64,000 nt of DNA from Falciphora oryzae (lineage: Eukaryota > Ascomycota > Sordariomycetes > Magnaporthales > Magnaporthaceae): the NCBI GenBank assembly GCA_000733355.1, contig JNVV01000023.1, positions 199,083-263,082 on the forward strand. Direction: 5' to 3'. The notes beneath the pieces were generated by a model. It was not told where the DNA came from and made no database searches. It saw only the letters and a list, made by a program, of their open reading frames with translations. Of the stretch, positions 32,774 through 42,441 are shown in pieces (positions within the stretch are counted from its first letter, which is position 1; every line of letters begins with the position of its first letter). Position numbers and translations under genes: made by a program.

Positions 32774-33355
32774 GGTGAAAATGCGCTGTCGACTGCGACA
32801 TGCAAAACAAGAGGACAGTGAAGACCAAGAGGCTGCATGCCGCAAGTCCTAACTCTGCCGTTTGAGACGGCCGCGAGCTCCATGTTCGGCCTGACAGACT
32901 GCTCTGCTTTTATCCTCGACCAAAACACCTGGCCCATTCGGCCGCTGAGAACGCGGACGCACTCCGTCCTGGCCCGTCGGGGCAGATTCTGGCCAAGCCC
33001 GAACCAGCTTTTCCCCTCTCATTTCCCCGGATCGACTGGGGTAAACAGCGGTAGCTTGCTGCGGGGGTGCTGGGATTGCTACAATGAGCTGCATCGCGGT
33101 GTCGGCCGATGCACCGTCGGTAGAATAAGTGGCGCACGAGGGTGGTGACGAGCCGTGGTCCGCCCGGGAACGCCGCGATGCAACGGTGGAAGCCGCTATT
33201 CCGTCCCTATTCCGCGCCTATTCCGCCCGGATTAGGGCTGTCGACAATCGTCACCCCCACTTTGTACCGCTACATTGTTGTTCGTCGTCCAGTGGCTGCC
33301 GATCTAGGGATAGAATAGCATTCTGCCCGGCGGAGATTATGGAGCAATTAACTGA
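32774..33355. other. Intergenic: MFS promoter
   Basis: Holds the octamer array at 33196-33225. No gene. Confidence 0.55.
33196..33225. promoter_or_regulatory. Three CTATTCCG repeats at 11-bp period
   Basis: Identical octamers start at 33196, 33207 and 33218, one helical turn apart, 420 bp upstream of the MFS start. The CGGAATA reverse form fits the CGG half-site preference of Zn2Cys6 regulators. Related CTATCCCG and CTTATCCCG strings occur at 36003-36019 between regulator and lyase. Confidence 0.5.
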
Positions 33356-35848
33356 TTAGATCCAATTTCCCCCCTCGAGGAACAGATCCATGGGCGCCGC
33401 ATCGAGCGTGTTGGCAAGGTCCAGCGCCGAATCCATCGGCCACTCCCACAAATTTGACGAGAGCTGGCCCCAGCCCGGGGGAAGGCCGCCGGCCTGAGCA
33501 GGTTTAGCTGGTGCCGGCTTGAATGTCTTCTCTCGGAGCAGCTCTAGCACACAGGCACATCGCGGAGTGTTTTGGCCGCCACCGAGCTGTTACTTGCAAG
33601 CATGTCTGCTAGGAGCCCAAGAGCTGTCGAGGCACGCTGAACGTGCTGGTTATCTTGGAAGGTTTCGTTGTCCTGTCCTCCCACACGAACTCCTTGGTCT
33701 GAAGGATGGGCGTGGAGCTTCTAGTGAGAATACGGGATGGTAAGACCAGCCTGCCACGGCATATGGGTCCCGCTGGGATAGAGCAGGATAAGAAAGAGGG
33801 ACGTATGCCTAGACTGCTGACTCTCAGGCCCGGAGGAGTGCCTCTCCCTGACAGCGTCTGATAAGATTTTGGTCAATGACTGTGACGCCTTGACGCATAC
33901 ACGGAGAGACGCGATCGACTGAGGATCTTGTGTGGTGAATGCCAGCGCAGGTCGGCGGTGGATGGTGGCAATAAGGTGAACGACCTTGAGAAACATTGTG
34001 GCAAGGGTCGGCTGCTGAGGCAAAACGCTTTCGCTGTGCGCCGATGATGTATCGTTGGTGCTGATGTGGGCGTCGGCCCCAGTCGTTGGGTACCACATGT
34101 CGAGTTCGGCTTGCAGACGCAAGATCTTGGAGACGCTGCCTCGCCTTCGCGTGGTAGTATACAGGTTCTCGAGCGTGCTGCCGACGATACGAGCTATCTT
34201 GAAGAGACATAGGGCCGAGTCCACTTGTGATAATTCTCCTGGAAGGGGAAACGCCACATGAGACCGGGAGACCAATTCGTGATCAACGTTCATGGGAAGG
34301 TCAGTGTCGACGTCTTGGTCACGGATCAGGCGGGGGAGGCCGCAGTAAGCGCTCGAGAAGCTGTCCAGCATCAGCCTGGCTCTGTCGGAAAGTAGGGGGA
34401 GGACGCAAGGACCCACCTGTCCAGCGCATACTGGCACCACCACGCCCTTCGCCGCAGCTCGGTCTCCAGGGGGTCAAACTTGAAGCGGTGGGAGTGTCTG
34501 TGCAGACCTAGACTCTGCGCGAGCCTGGTGGCGATGCCGCCCATGTGGGAGGCGACGGCGTGCCTGGAAGATATCTGCAGATAGATCTGGACGATTTCCA
34601 GACCCTGGAGCGTCTGAAGGGAAGGTCGCTCGAGAACCTTGTCAAGGAGGGTGGTAGACGTGTTGTAGTACCGATCTGAATGACAGGGAAAGTGAGAATG
34701 TTCAAGCCCGCAGTTCCCTGCAGTGCCAACCGTGCCTAGGGCCAGGAGGGCTAGTACCTGGTACAAGGCGACGACAGGATGTACCAAGTAGTCGGGTGCT
34801 AAGATTCGGCCGCCGCGGAGACGATGAAAGGCGTCCAGGGTCGTGGGCTTGTGCACAACGGGGTAGATTGGCGTCCACTCATCGATGGCATCCTCTAGTA
34901 TTGTCGCGGTGTTGGGTGGCAGCTGTGCAACTATAACGGCTACCAGCCGAGAGTCTGCATCGAGTCCCTACTGAGAGCTGGCCCCCCACAGGTCGTGGAG
35001 GTGGAGGCTGTACAGCGGGCTGGGGAAAGCTTCGGTGTGCAGACGCTGCATCTGCAGCTGCTGCTCGGCCTGGCTGACGAAGAGGACGCCCGTCGACGAG
35101 CCGGCAAACATGGCGACGCTGCCGGCGTCCAAGACGAGGAGGCCCATGTGGCCAATGACGGGCTCCGAGCCTGGCTTTGTCGGATGTGTCGCATTCTTGG
35201 CGGCAGCGGGCTGCAGGGAAGCTTGAGGTGTAGCGCCTAGACTGGGGAGCGGGCGTTGGGCGGCGGCGTTTGGTCTGAGGCCCATGAATGCACCATCGGA
35301 AGTGGTCTCTGACTCTGCTGCGGCCGAGGACTGCGAGGCAGGGCTCTGCGAGGAGGCTCCCAAGGCGGGCGCATGAGACGACCCACTCTCGTAGAGGCTG
35401 CGAGGTCCTGGTGGTTGGAGAGTGACTCCACGGGATGGAGAGAACAAGGAAGGGGCGCTCATCTACTCCTTCCGTTTCCGGTTGCGCTGCAGTCTTTTGG
35501 ACCTCACGCAGGCGGCGCCCGCGTTCTGGCACGCGGCGCACTGATTTGGCCCAGTGCCATCAGCTCAATTCCAGCATTCTATGGAAACCTCTCGACCCGG
35601 CGTCATCTCGTTCAACATTGTTGCTCACCTCCTCGGCAGTCCCACGACATCGGATCTTGCGTCTGCCACCAGTCCCTCGTGTCAGCCCAGACACGCTCCC
35701 ATTGCCGCCACAACACCAGCCACCTACCGTCTGCAATGGTCGCTGCGAGCGAAGCGGGTCAGCGCATGCGCTCAAAATGCGCAATCAACGGCACGCCGAC
35801 ATACCAAACTTGGCCTTGGGCCTGCGAAGAGTCTACCGATAATGCCAT
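33356..35848 (-). pseudogene. Zn2Cys6 transcription factor with damaged frame
   Basis: The zinc cluster is rebuilt only by splicing: exons 35805-35848 (from ATG 35848), 35728-35742 (15-nt microexon), 35629-35662, then from 35540. These give CDHC, RRRKIRC and CAACQNAGAAC, that is C-x2-C-x6-C-x6-C-x2-C-x6-C, all six Cys present. Downstream in the same frame lie two TAG codons (35463-35465 after KRKE; 34968-34970 after GASSQ) with coherent protein on both sides. The fungal_trans middle domain (SHMGGIATRLAQSLGLH, RRRAWWCQYALDR) follows. A 35-nt offset follows at about 34405 (tiny intron or indel), and a frame change near 33550 leads into the C-terminus (ending FLEGGNWI). Presumed regulator of the flanking transporter and lyase, probably inactive now. 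Confidence 0.72.
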
Positions 35849-36162
35849 CGGGCGGGATAAGGGGACGGCGCAGTCTCTGGTTGTGGAAGCCGTGAACACT
35901 GTGGTGCGGAGTAGACGCTGAACAAACCACTAAGGTCCCCCGACGAGCAGGGATAGACATGCAGGTCGCCGCTACCCCGCACGCTATCGCCGTTGTCCGC
36001 CGCTTATCCCGCTATCCCGCCGCCGCCCTCGGCCGCGCTCGGATGGCAGAGGGAATGCCTGCAGGTCCGAGTGCACAAGTAGATGAGTGACATGGTATCT
36101 TGCAACGTTGAACACCAACACATCATCAACATCCTTAGCGTGGGTTTCCCAAGCAAATCACC
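35849..36162. promoter_or_regulatory. Bidirectional promoter between Zn2Cys6 gene and lyase gene
   Basis: 314 bp between divergent start codons. Contains several CTA(T/C)CCCG-like units (about 35971-35980, 36003-36011, 36012-36019), related to the octamer array in the MFS promoter. Confidence 0.45.
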
Positions 36163-37548
36163 ATGTCTGCCGCCACCGTTTTTGACTCAGGCCTCTTCGG
36201 CAACATCTTCGGCACCGACGAGATCCGAAAATGCTTCTCGGAACGGTCCTTCGTCGCCGGCATGATCGAGGCCGAGTGCGCTCTCGCCGAGGCCGAGGAA
36301 GCTGAGGGCGTCATCCCCAGCGGAGTCGCGGCCGTGATCCGCGCCAACAGCAGCGTCGACAGGATCGACTGGAAGCTGCTGGCCGAGCGCGCCGAGATCG
36401 TCGGCTACCCTGTGCTCGGCCTCGTCGAGCAGATGTCCTCGTGGTGCCCCGCCGAGGAGGCGGGCTATATCCACTGGGGCGCCACCACCCACGACATCAT
36501 GGACCTAGCGTCCGTCATACAGACCAGAGACGGCCTAGCCGTAGTCGAGCGTCTGCTGGGCAAGGTCATAGCCGCGCTACGGTCCATGTCGGTCAAGTAC
36601 AGAGACGTTCCCATGGCCGGCCGCACGCACCTGCAGCACGCACTGCCCGTCACGTTTGGCTACAAGTGCGCGGTGTGGCTAGCCAGCTTGCAGCGGCACG
36701 CCGAGCGTCTAGAGCAGATCAAAGAGCGGTGCTTGCTCGCGCAGTTCGGGGGCGCGGCCGGCACTCTCGCCTCGCTTGGCCAGGGCGGTGTCAGGGTGCG
36801 GAAGCGGCTCGCCTCGATCCTCAAACTCCGGGACCCAGTCATCACGTGGCACGTTGCGCGTGATACTGTGGCCGAGATAGTCAACTATCTGGCGCTCGTC
36901 GGCGGGTCCCTCGGCAAGATCGCCCTCGATCTCATGATCATGTCCTCTAACGAGCTCAATGAGGTCGCCGAGCCCTACGTCCCTCACCGCGGAGCATCTT
37001 CGACCATGCCGCAAAAGAGAAACCCCATCTCTAGCGAGGTCATTCTCGCACAGTCCAAGGTCCTACGGGCGCAGGCCGGGCTCGTGCTCGACGCAATGGT
37101 CTCCGACTTTGAGCGCGCCTCCGGGCCGTGGCATCTCGAGTGGGCCGCCCTCCCGACCGCCTTCATCTCTGCCGTCGGCTCGCTTCACCAAGCCGAGTTC
37201 GCGCTCTCGGGTCTGCAGGTCAATGAGAAGGCCATGTCGGCAAACCTGCACTCCACAAGGGGTCTCATCGTCGCCGAGGCTGTCATGATGGAGCTTGCCA
37301 AGCACACCGGGCGGCAAAACGCCCACAATATTGTCTACGAGTCCTGCGTGGCCGCACATGAGGGCGATGTGGCCCTCAATGATATACTGGTCAAAGAGCC
37401 ACTCGTGTCCAAGCACTTGTCACTTGAGCAGATCTCCCGGCTTTGCGACCCAACACAGTATCTCGGCACGTGCCAGCTGATGGTGGATGAAGTTGCGGCT
37501 TCATCAAGGACAAATGGGGTCAATGGCAGCAAAGCAAATGGTCATTAA
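36163..37548 (+). CDS. Fumarase/adenylosuccinate-lyase superfamily enzyme
   Basis: 461 aa, intronless, intact. The superfamily signature SSTMPQKRNP (about residues 285-294) carries the flexible loop with the catalytic Ser. Also visible are the GATTHDIMD and GRTHLQHALPVT regions that supply the active-site His. Overall it resembles PurB/PcaB-like members (adenylosuccinate lyase, 3-carboxymuconate cycloisomerase). These enzymes eliminate fumarate from succinyl adducts or catalyse lactonisation. The housekeeping ADSL is normally different, so a catabolic role on a substrate brought in by the nearby ACS carrier is an inference. The C-terminal tail (NGVNGSKANGH) is low-complexity. Confidence 0.85.
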   Translation: MSAATVFDSGLFGNIFGTDEIRKCFSERSFVAGMIEAECALAEAEEAEGVIPSGVAAVIRANSSVDRIDWKLLAERAEIVGYPVLGLVEQMSSWCPAEEAGYIHWGATTHDIMDLASVIQTRDGLAVVERLLGKVIAALRSMSVKYRDVPMAGRTHLQHALPVTFGYKCAVWLASLQRHAERLEQIKERCLLAQFGGAAGTLASLGQGGVRVRKRLASILKLRDPVITWHVARDTVAEIVNYLALVGGSLGKIALDLMIMSSNELNEVAEPYVPHRGASSTMPQKRNPISSEVILAQSKVLRAQAGLVLDAMVSDFERASGPWHLEWAALPTAFISAVGSLHQAEFALSGLQVNEKAMSANLHSTRGLIVAEAVMMELAKHTGRQNAHNIVYESCVAAHEGDVALNDILVKEPLVSKHLSLEQISRLCDPTQYLGTCQLMVDEVAASSRTNGVNGSKANGH

Positions 37549-37952
37549 AGGAGGCTATTTCGGTACCTTACTTACCTGCACTCCAGACTTCTAAGTCCAC
37601 CATCATCTGCACACACTTGCAATTGATGCCCCTCCGACATTCCTCGCCGTCCCCGACAAGCCCTTTGTGATCTCACAGCCCTTTGTTGCTGCCTGTATCA
37701 AGTAGATCCAACAGATCTTTGTTCGAGCTGCTTTTATTAAGCAACTGCCAATAACGTCTCCTTCTTTTTACATGGTATTTCTTTCATCCCGCCCCCTTCC
37801 CCTATCTATCACTAGTTTTCTATAAAGCTCCGGGCCGCAAGCACATTGGCCTTACCAAAGTTTCTCAGATCGAGACTTTCTTCGACTTTACCTGTCCCTG
37901 TCAGATAGCACTGGACACAAACGCACATCACCGCTAAAACATCACGGCGACC
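37549..37952. other. Intergenic, no gene seen
   Basis: Lyase 3' flank and leader of the next gene. CT-rich near 37755-37805. Confidence 0.5.
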
Positions 37953-38741
37953 ATGGCTCAGTCTAGCTCCGACCGCAAGCGGCAGCGGTCCATCGATGCG
38001 ACCGAGGTTGATGGCCCGGCCCGCAAGACCCGGAGGAACAAGGAGGATGCTAGCGTCGAGGGGCCGGCCACCATCGGCGCGCCTGACTCCTGGTACCAAA
38101 GCCCACGGTACGTTTCCCGCCACGACCTTGCCGCATCCTTCAGTCTCGACAACAGATCCACCGAGATCGCCGTCCCCCGAAACGTCCTGTTCTGGCTCTG
38201 GGCGTCATCGGTCGCCCAGTTCTATCACAAGGACCTGCCCTGGGACACGTGCCTGTCCATCGGCGCGTACATCCTGCGGCAGTTCATAACCTGGCAGGAG
38301 TATGGCGAGCAGGGCCTACTATGGCTCTTTGCCCACTGGGATGCGGACAGGGAGGGCAACCTCACCGTCTACAACGACCCGAGCCTGTCCTCCCCAAAGT
38401 ATATGACCAGCGTCATGGGCTTCCGCATCGACCTCACCCCGGGGCGCGACGCCGTCTACGGACTCGGAGGGCCGTGGAGGCACACCGACGACAACCCCGT
38501 CCTAAGCGCCTGGGCCGACGGGCACGGGGCCGACGGCGCCATGCTTATCGTTAATAGCATGCTCGCCGCGCTGGACACCTGGGCGGGCCGCGAGGCCGAA
38601 TTGGGCCGCTGCGCCTACGAATTGTACCGCGCCTTCCGACCGCGCCTGGGGTATGGCCGCGCAACCCCGGGTTGGTTGTCGTTTACGGGGCATCAGGTGG
38701 ATGTGGCCAAAATTTTTGACGTTGTGCAGCGCAAGGATTAG
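37953..38741 (+). CDS. Unknown protein, 262 aa
   Basis: An intact intronless frame with ATG in CGACCATGG context. The N-terminus is basic and nuclear-signal-like (DRKRQRS...RKTRRNKE, residues 8-31). The middle is rich in aromatic residues (FWLWASSVAQFYHKDLPWDT, GEQGLLWLFAHWD). No motif, signal peptide or transmembrane helix is evident. Family not recognised. Confidence 0.65.
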   Translation: MAQSSSDRKRQRSIDATEVDGPARKTRRNKEDASVEGPATIGAPDSWYQSPRYVSRHDLAASFSLDNRSTEIAVPRNVLFWLWASSVAQFYHKDLPWDTCLSIGAYILRQFITWQEYGEQGLLWLFAHWDADREGNLTVYNDPSLSSPKYMTSVMGFRIDLTPGRDAVYGLGGPWRHTDDNPVLSAWADGHGADGAMLIVNSMLAALDTWAGREAELGRCAYELYRAFRPRLGYGRATPGWLSFTGHQVDVAKIFDVVQRKD

Positions 38742-39470
38742 CTGGTGGTTTGTAGATGGGCGTGGGATGGCGAGAGGAGGATGATAGGATGGCAAAAGCA
38801 AGCTTGCGTGCATCATGCTTGGACCAAGCTCTACCAGAAATACACCCCAGGGTACCGCATTGGTGTAAATTGGGTGACTAGCAGGCGACTTGTGCGCGAG
38901 TAGCCTGCTGAAATATACTTGGGCTAATAATGGAAGTCCTAGCGGGCTACCTACTTAGATCCGGGAGGCTACCTGGATCAGGATTTGCCGGCAAAACAAA
39001 GGCTGTACCGCCTCTAACTTCTGCTCATATCTGGCCCCAGAGCTCACATTATTGGGAATGCACAGGAACCGGATAGGCAAAAGAAACGATAGGTGAAATT
39101 AAATTGGCAGCGTCACGGATAGGAAATTTTATGGAATATGGGTGGATATCACGGCAAGTACCACTGGGTCACTCATACAAATCATGTACGTACGCGATCG
39201 CGACTTCTCTTTTGGCTGATATTATACGATGTTTCAGGCTAGTTTCGATGCGAGCATCCTACTGGGGCCCGGTAGGCAGTAACTTGGCCCCAAGTAGCCT
39301 ACCTGGACTCCTCATTTTCCCTTTTTGGTACCTAACTCAAGTTCATCCAGCCACTCCATTAAATTCGAACACATCATGGCACGTAGGTAATTAGCGCGCC
39401 GTTTTCCAGCTGTCCACGTGGGCAGTTACTTATTCTAGCATATTCAGCTTCTCAATGATTCCCAACCCTC
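38742..39470. other. Intergenic, no gene seen
   Basis: Moderately AT-rich 3' flanks of two convergent genes. No ORF with support. Confidence 0.55.
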
Positions 39471-41156
39471 TTACCCGGCCTTCCGCCCATCATCCTGCAG
39501 CCTCGCCATCTCCAGCATCAGCCGGTACAGGTAAATCCCCTGGTGCGCCGGCGAGACCGCCCTCGGGTACCACTCCCTGCCCGCCTCGGCGACGCGGTGC
39601 GCGATGCGTTGGCCGGTAGCCGTCCTCGTCAGGAACCGCACGACCTCGGGCAGCTCCTTCATTCCGACGCTAATAGGGATGTAGTGCAGCCACGGCCGCA
39701 GGCGCTCGTCGTGCCACTCACGGAAGACGGTGACCTTGAGCGGGCAGCTGCGTGACGCCAGGAACCGGTAGAAGCGCATGCTGAAGCTGTTGCCGTCCAG
39801 GTCCAGCGCGAGCTGGTACCGCAGCGCGCGCGACCCCGGGTGGCGCGCGGTCCCTTCGGGCGGGACGCCGAAGAAGCGCCGCTGCTCGTCGCAGGCGGCG
39901 GGGACGACGTCGCAGTTGATCATGTTTGTGAACCGGACCTCGAACATGGACGTGTCGACCGCGGCGCCGGCCTGCGGGGTGATCTTTCCGGTCGCGGAGT
40001 CGTGGCTGAGGAGCGTCACGTGCTTGCCGTCGCCCTCAGCCTTGCCCGTGGCGAGCGTGACGAGCCGCTGCCGGAGGCCGCTGCGCCACGTGCCGGACGA
40101 CCACTCGCCGCCCGTCGTGGAGCCGGCCCAGTAGGCGGCGTTGCGCTTGGAGCTCCACATGCGGTCGGACCACTTGCTGGGCTGGTTCGACCCGCGCGAG
40201 TAGAGGTGGCTGGGGAAGATGATGTCTGTAAAAGGGTAAGGGGCCGACTGGGACAGGATCGGGACCGACGAGGCCAGGCGCTTGAGGGTTGTGGGACACG
40301 CGACGAAGCCGTGCTGCGAATCGAACTCGGGGTGCCGGCACAGGTCCCGGTCGCTGGCCGGGTTGGTGACGAAGGGGATGCCGAAGTGGTCGCCGCTTGG
40401 CGGCGTGTCCGGACTGGACTGGTGTCCCTGAGCCTTGCAGCTCTCGTTCACGGCCGCCGCGATGGAGTGGCGGCCCAGGTCTGCCCACGGCGCCGTTGCG
40501 GTGCCGTTATGCCGTGCCGCCTCATCTGTCGGCAGCAGCGAGGGCTCGTCCAGAAAGTTGATCAGGAGCTCGAGGTCCGGCACCAGCTCCCGCGCGCTCC
40601 CAAGGAGGGCATTCATCGACGTGCCCCACATGCGGCACCCCGACGTGAACTTTCCCCCCTCAAGCTTGCATATGCTGATCTGGTCGGCAAGCTTATCATG
40701 CAGCACGGCATCGATTCGCCCCTTCAGCTCGGCAGCGGTGTGCTTCAGGAAGGGGTGGACGCTCTCGGCGATCATGTTGAAGTCGTCAATGACGGGCGAC
40801 CCGTTGGCCAGAGCATACTCGACCCATCGGCGGAAGCCGGGCGGTGGCTCCACGCCATAGCGGCGCCTGTAAACCCCCTCGGCCTCGTCGGGGGTCTTGG
40901 ACTGCCGGTTGAGGAAGGCTTGGTGCTCGATCTCGGCCTGCTGGTGGAGCAGCACGACGGGATGCTGGTCCCAAGCGCCCGGGGGATCTTCCGCGACGGC
41001 GGGGGGCCGCCAGACGGCGTCGCCTATGGCGTTGTCCGACAGGTGATTGACCGTGACCAGCCCTAGCACGACGGCGGCGACGAGGAGCTTTTTTGAGACG
41101 ACGAGCCGGCGCAGGACGGCACGCGTCGCCGCGAGGAGACGTCGAGGGTCCTGCAT
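39471..41156 (-). CDS. GT90 (CAP10-like) glycosyltransferase, type II membrane protein
   Basis: 561 aa, intronless. Start taken at ATG 41156; the longer open frame upstream has no ATG. A short basic N-terminus and one transmembrane anchor (about residues 24-40, LLVAAVVLGLVTVNHL) indicate a Golgi type II protein. CAP10-domain marks are KRNAAYWAGSTTGGEW, the conserved LDLDGNSFSMRFYRFL acceptor/donor region, and WLHYIPI near the C-terminus. Related fungal enzymes add xylose to capsule or glycoconjugates; here the sugar and acceptor are unknown. Confidence 0.87.
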   Translation of the reverse strand: MQDPRRLLAATRAVLRRLVVSKKLLVAAVVLGLVTVNHLSDNAIGDAVWRPPAVAEDPPGAWDQHPVVLLHQQAEIEHQAFLNRQSKTPDEAEGVYRRRYGVEPPPGFRRWVEYALANGSPVIDDFNMIAESVHPFLKHTAAELKGRIDAVLHDKLADQISICKLEGGKFTSGCRMWGTSMNALLGSARELVPDLELLINFLDEPSLLPTDEAARHNGTATAPWADLGRHSIAAAVNESCKAQGHQSSPDTPPSGDHFGIPFVTNPASDRDLCRHPEFDSQHGFVACPTTLKRLASSVPILSQSAPYPFTDIIFPSHLYSRGSNQPSKWSDRMWSSKRNAAYWAGSTTGGEWSSGTWRSGLRQRLVTLATGKAEGDGKHVTLLSHDSATGKITPQAGAAVDTSMFEVRFTNMINCDVVPAACDEQRRFFGVPPEGTARHPGSRALRYQLALDLDGNSFSMRFYRFLASRSCPLKVTVFREWHDERLRPWLHYIPISVGMKELPEVVRFLTRTATGQRIAHRVAEAGREWYPRAVSPAHQGIYLYRLMLEMARLQDDGRKAG

Positions 41157-41726
41157 CTTGCCAAGTCGTTTAGAAGCGATCGATGTTGCAGGATGCAGGG
41201 CGAGCCAAGCCGACAAGCCCTTTTCTTCAGCCAAGGGATGCCGAAGGCTCGAGCAGCATCGACAATGACCTCTCTATGGCAATTCCCGCGACACAAAAAA
41301 ACGCCGAAGACGATGGAAAATTTGGACGAAATGATGGGCGGCGGTGGGCATTCGCCCCTTGCAGCCCGCCCGCGCTTGGCGGAAAACACGCTAGCCGGAA
41401 TTCAGCTCTGTCGCACTGCAGCGGCCAACGGCCAATGGCCTCTCGGTTAATCCTTGTTTATTGGAGGACGTGCCGATCGAACCCTGAGTGCCCCTTTCCG
41501 ACGCATTTTCTCCGGGTGGAGGCGGATTAGGCAGCAGAGAACGAGGCCCCCAACGACGGGTCGAGTGAAACGCGACAAGCTGACAGCTGCAATGCCGGAC
41601 TGTTCATGATGCGAGGCGGCTCGGATTAATTGCCTGCGGCGTCGACCTGCCAAGGCCTTGGTTTCCTGTGATAATATTAAACGTCGAAAAATGCTGCTTC
41701 CTAGCCCTACGTTTCCATCATCCCCA
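41157..41726. other. Intergenic, no gene seen
   Basis: Between the GT90 promoter side and the 3' end of the GPI-type gene. Nothing recognised. Confidence 0.5.
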
Positions 41727-42441
41727 CTAAGCCATCCAAGCGGCAACTCCCAGAGCAGCAACCGCCCCGACCACGCCGGGCCTCGCAGCAGCCCCGGCGT
41801 TCTTGTTGGTGCTGGCCGCCCCCGCACCGCCCGTCGTCGCAGTCGCCGCCCCAGCCCCGTTCCCGTTGCCGCCGTGATGGGGCTCGACCCGCCGAAGCCC
41901 TGCGCGTTGCACTGCGAGACACCGCTGAAAAAGGTCTCGTAAAGCTTGTCCGATGTGCAGGCACTCGTGTAGCAGCTGCGGTCGCGAAGCAAATAAGCTT
42001 TGTTCGCCAGTATTTCTGCTTGTGTCGGACCTCGCGTCGATACTGTGCATTCCTGGGCAAGCAAGAGAAGAGAAAAAAAAAACTTTACCGACCTCCAGAG
42101 CGCCGTCACCTGTCGGCACGCGCAAGCGGTTGCGGACGGTCCATCGCCAGGCTTTCCACAGGTTCGAGACGTATGGGGCGTGACGCAATTCAGGTACGGT
42201 CTAGGGTTGTGGTCGCGAGGGCGCACAGCCATGGTCAGCAGCGCTCGCGACGAGTGGGAGTGAAGAAGTGTTCATCTTACGACTGGACGTAGCAGTCGCC
42301 GAGATCAACCGTCGTTGCCCTGGGTTCCAAGACCGGGGCCGGGGTCGGAAAAATGAAATCGTCGCCGGCCAGAACCAACGGCGCTGTCGCCAGAGAAAGG
42401 GCCAGGAGCGGCATGACCGCGGTGGAGATGTCGCCAAACAT
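41727..42441 (-). pseudogene. Cys-rich secreted GPI-type protein gene with one frameshift
   Basis: ATG 42441 opens a signal peptide (MPLLALSLATAPLVLAG). Exon 1 is 42281-42441; the intron (42201-42280) has GTAAGA, a GCTGAC branch and CTAG. The Cys-rich domain follows (GDC, LNC, TCGK, TACACRQV, ECTV, RSCYTSAC, SQC). A second, 36-nt T-rich GT..AG segment in it may be a tiny intron. The GPI-like tail (GAGAASTNKNAGAAARP then VVGAVAALGVAAWMA, stop 41727) is in another frame. One missing G in the G4 run at 41855-41858 would join them. TATATAAA lies 135 bp upstream. A single-base error or a true frameshift are both possible. Not a clear CFEM domain. Confidence 0.65.

Noticed and set aside
28555..35848. 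UAG reassigned to an amino acid
   Set aside because: Intact genes in the same window (DMT transporter, chitinase, MFS) end at TAG without homology beyond.
41727..42441. CFEM domain
   Set aside because: Cys spacing does not match the eight-Cys CFEM pattern well enough.
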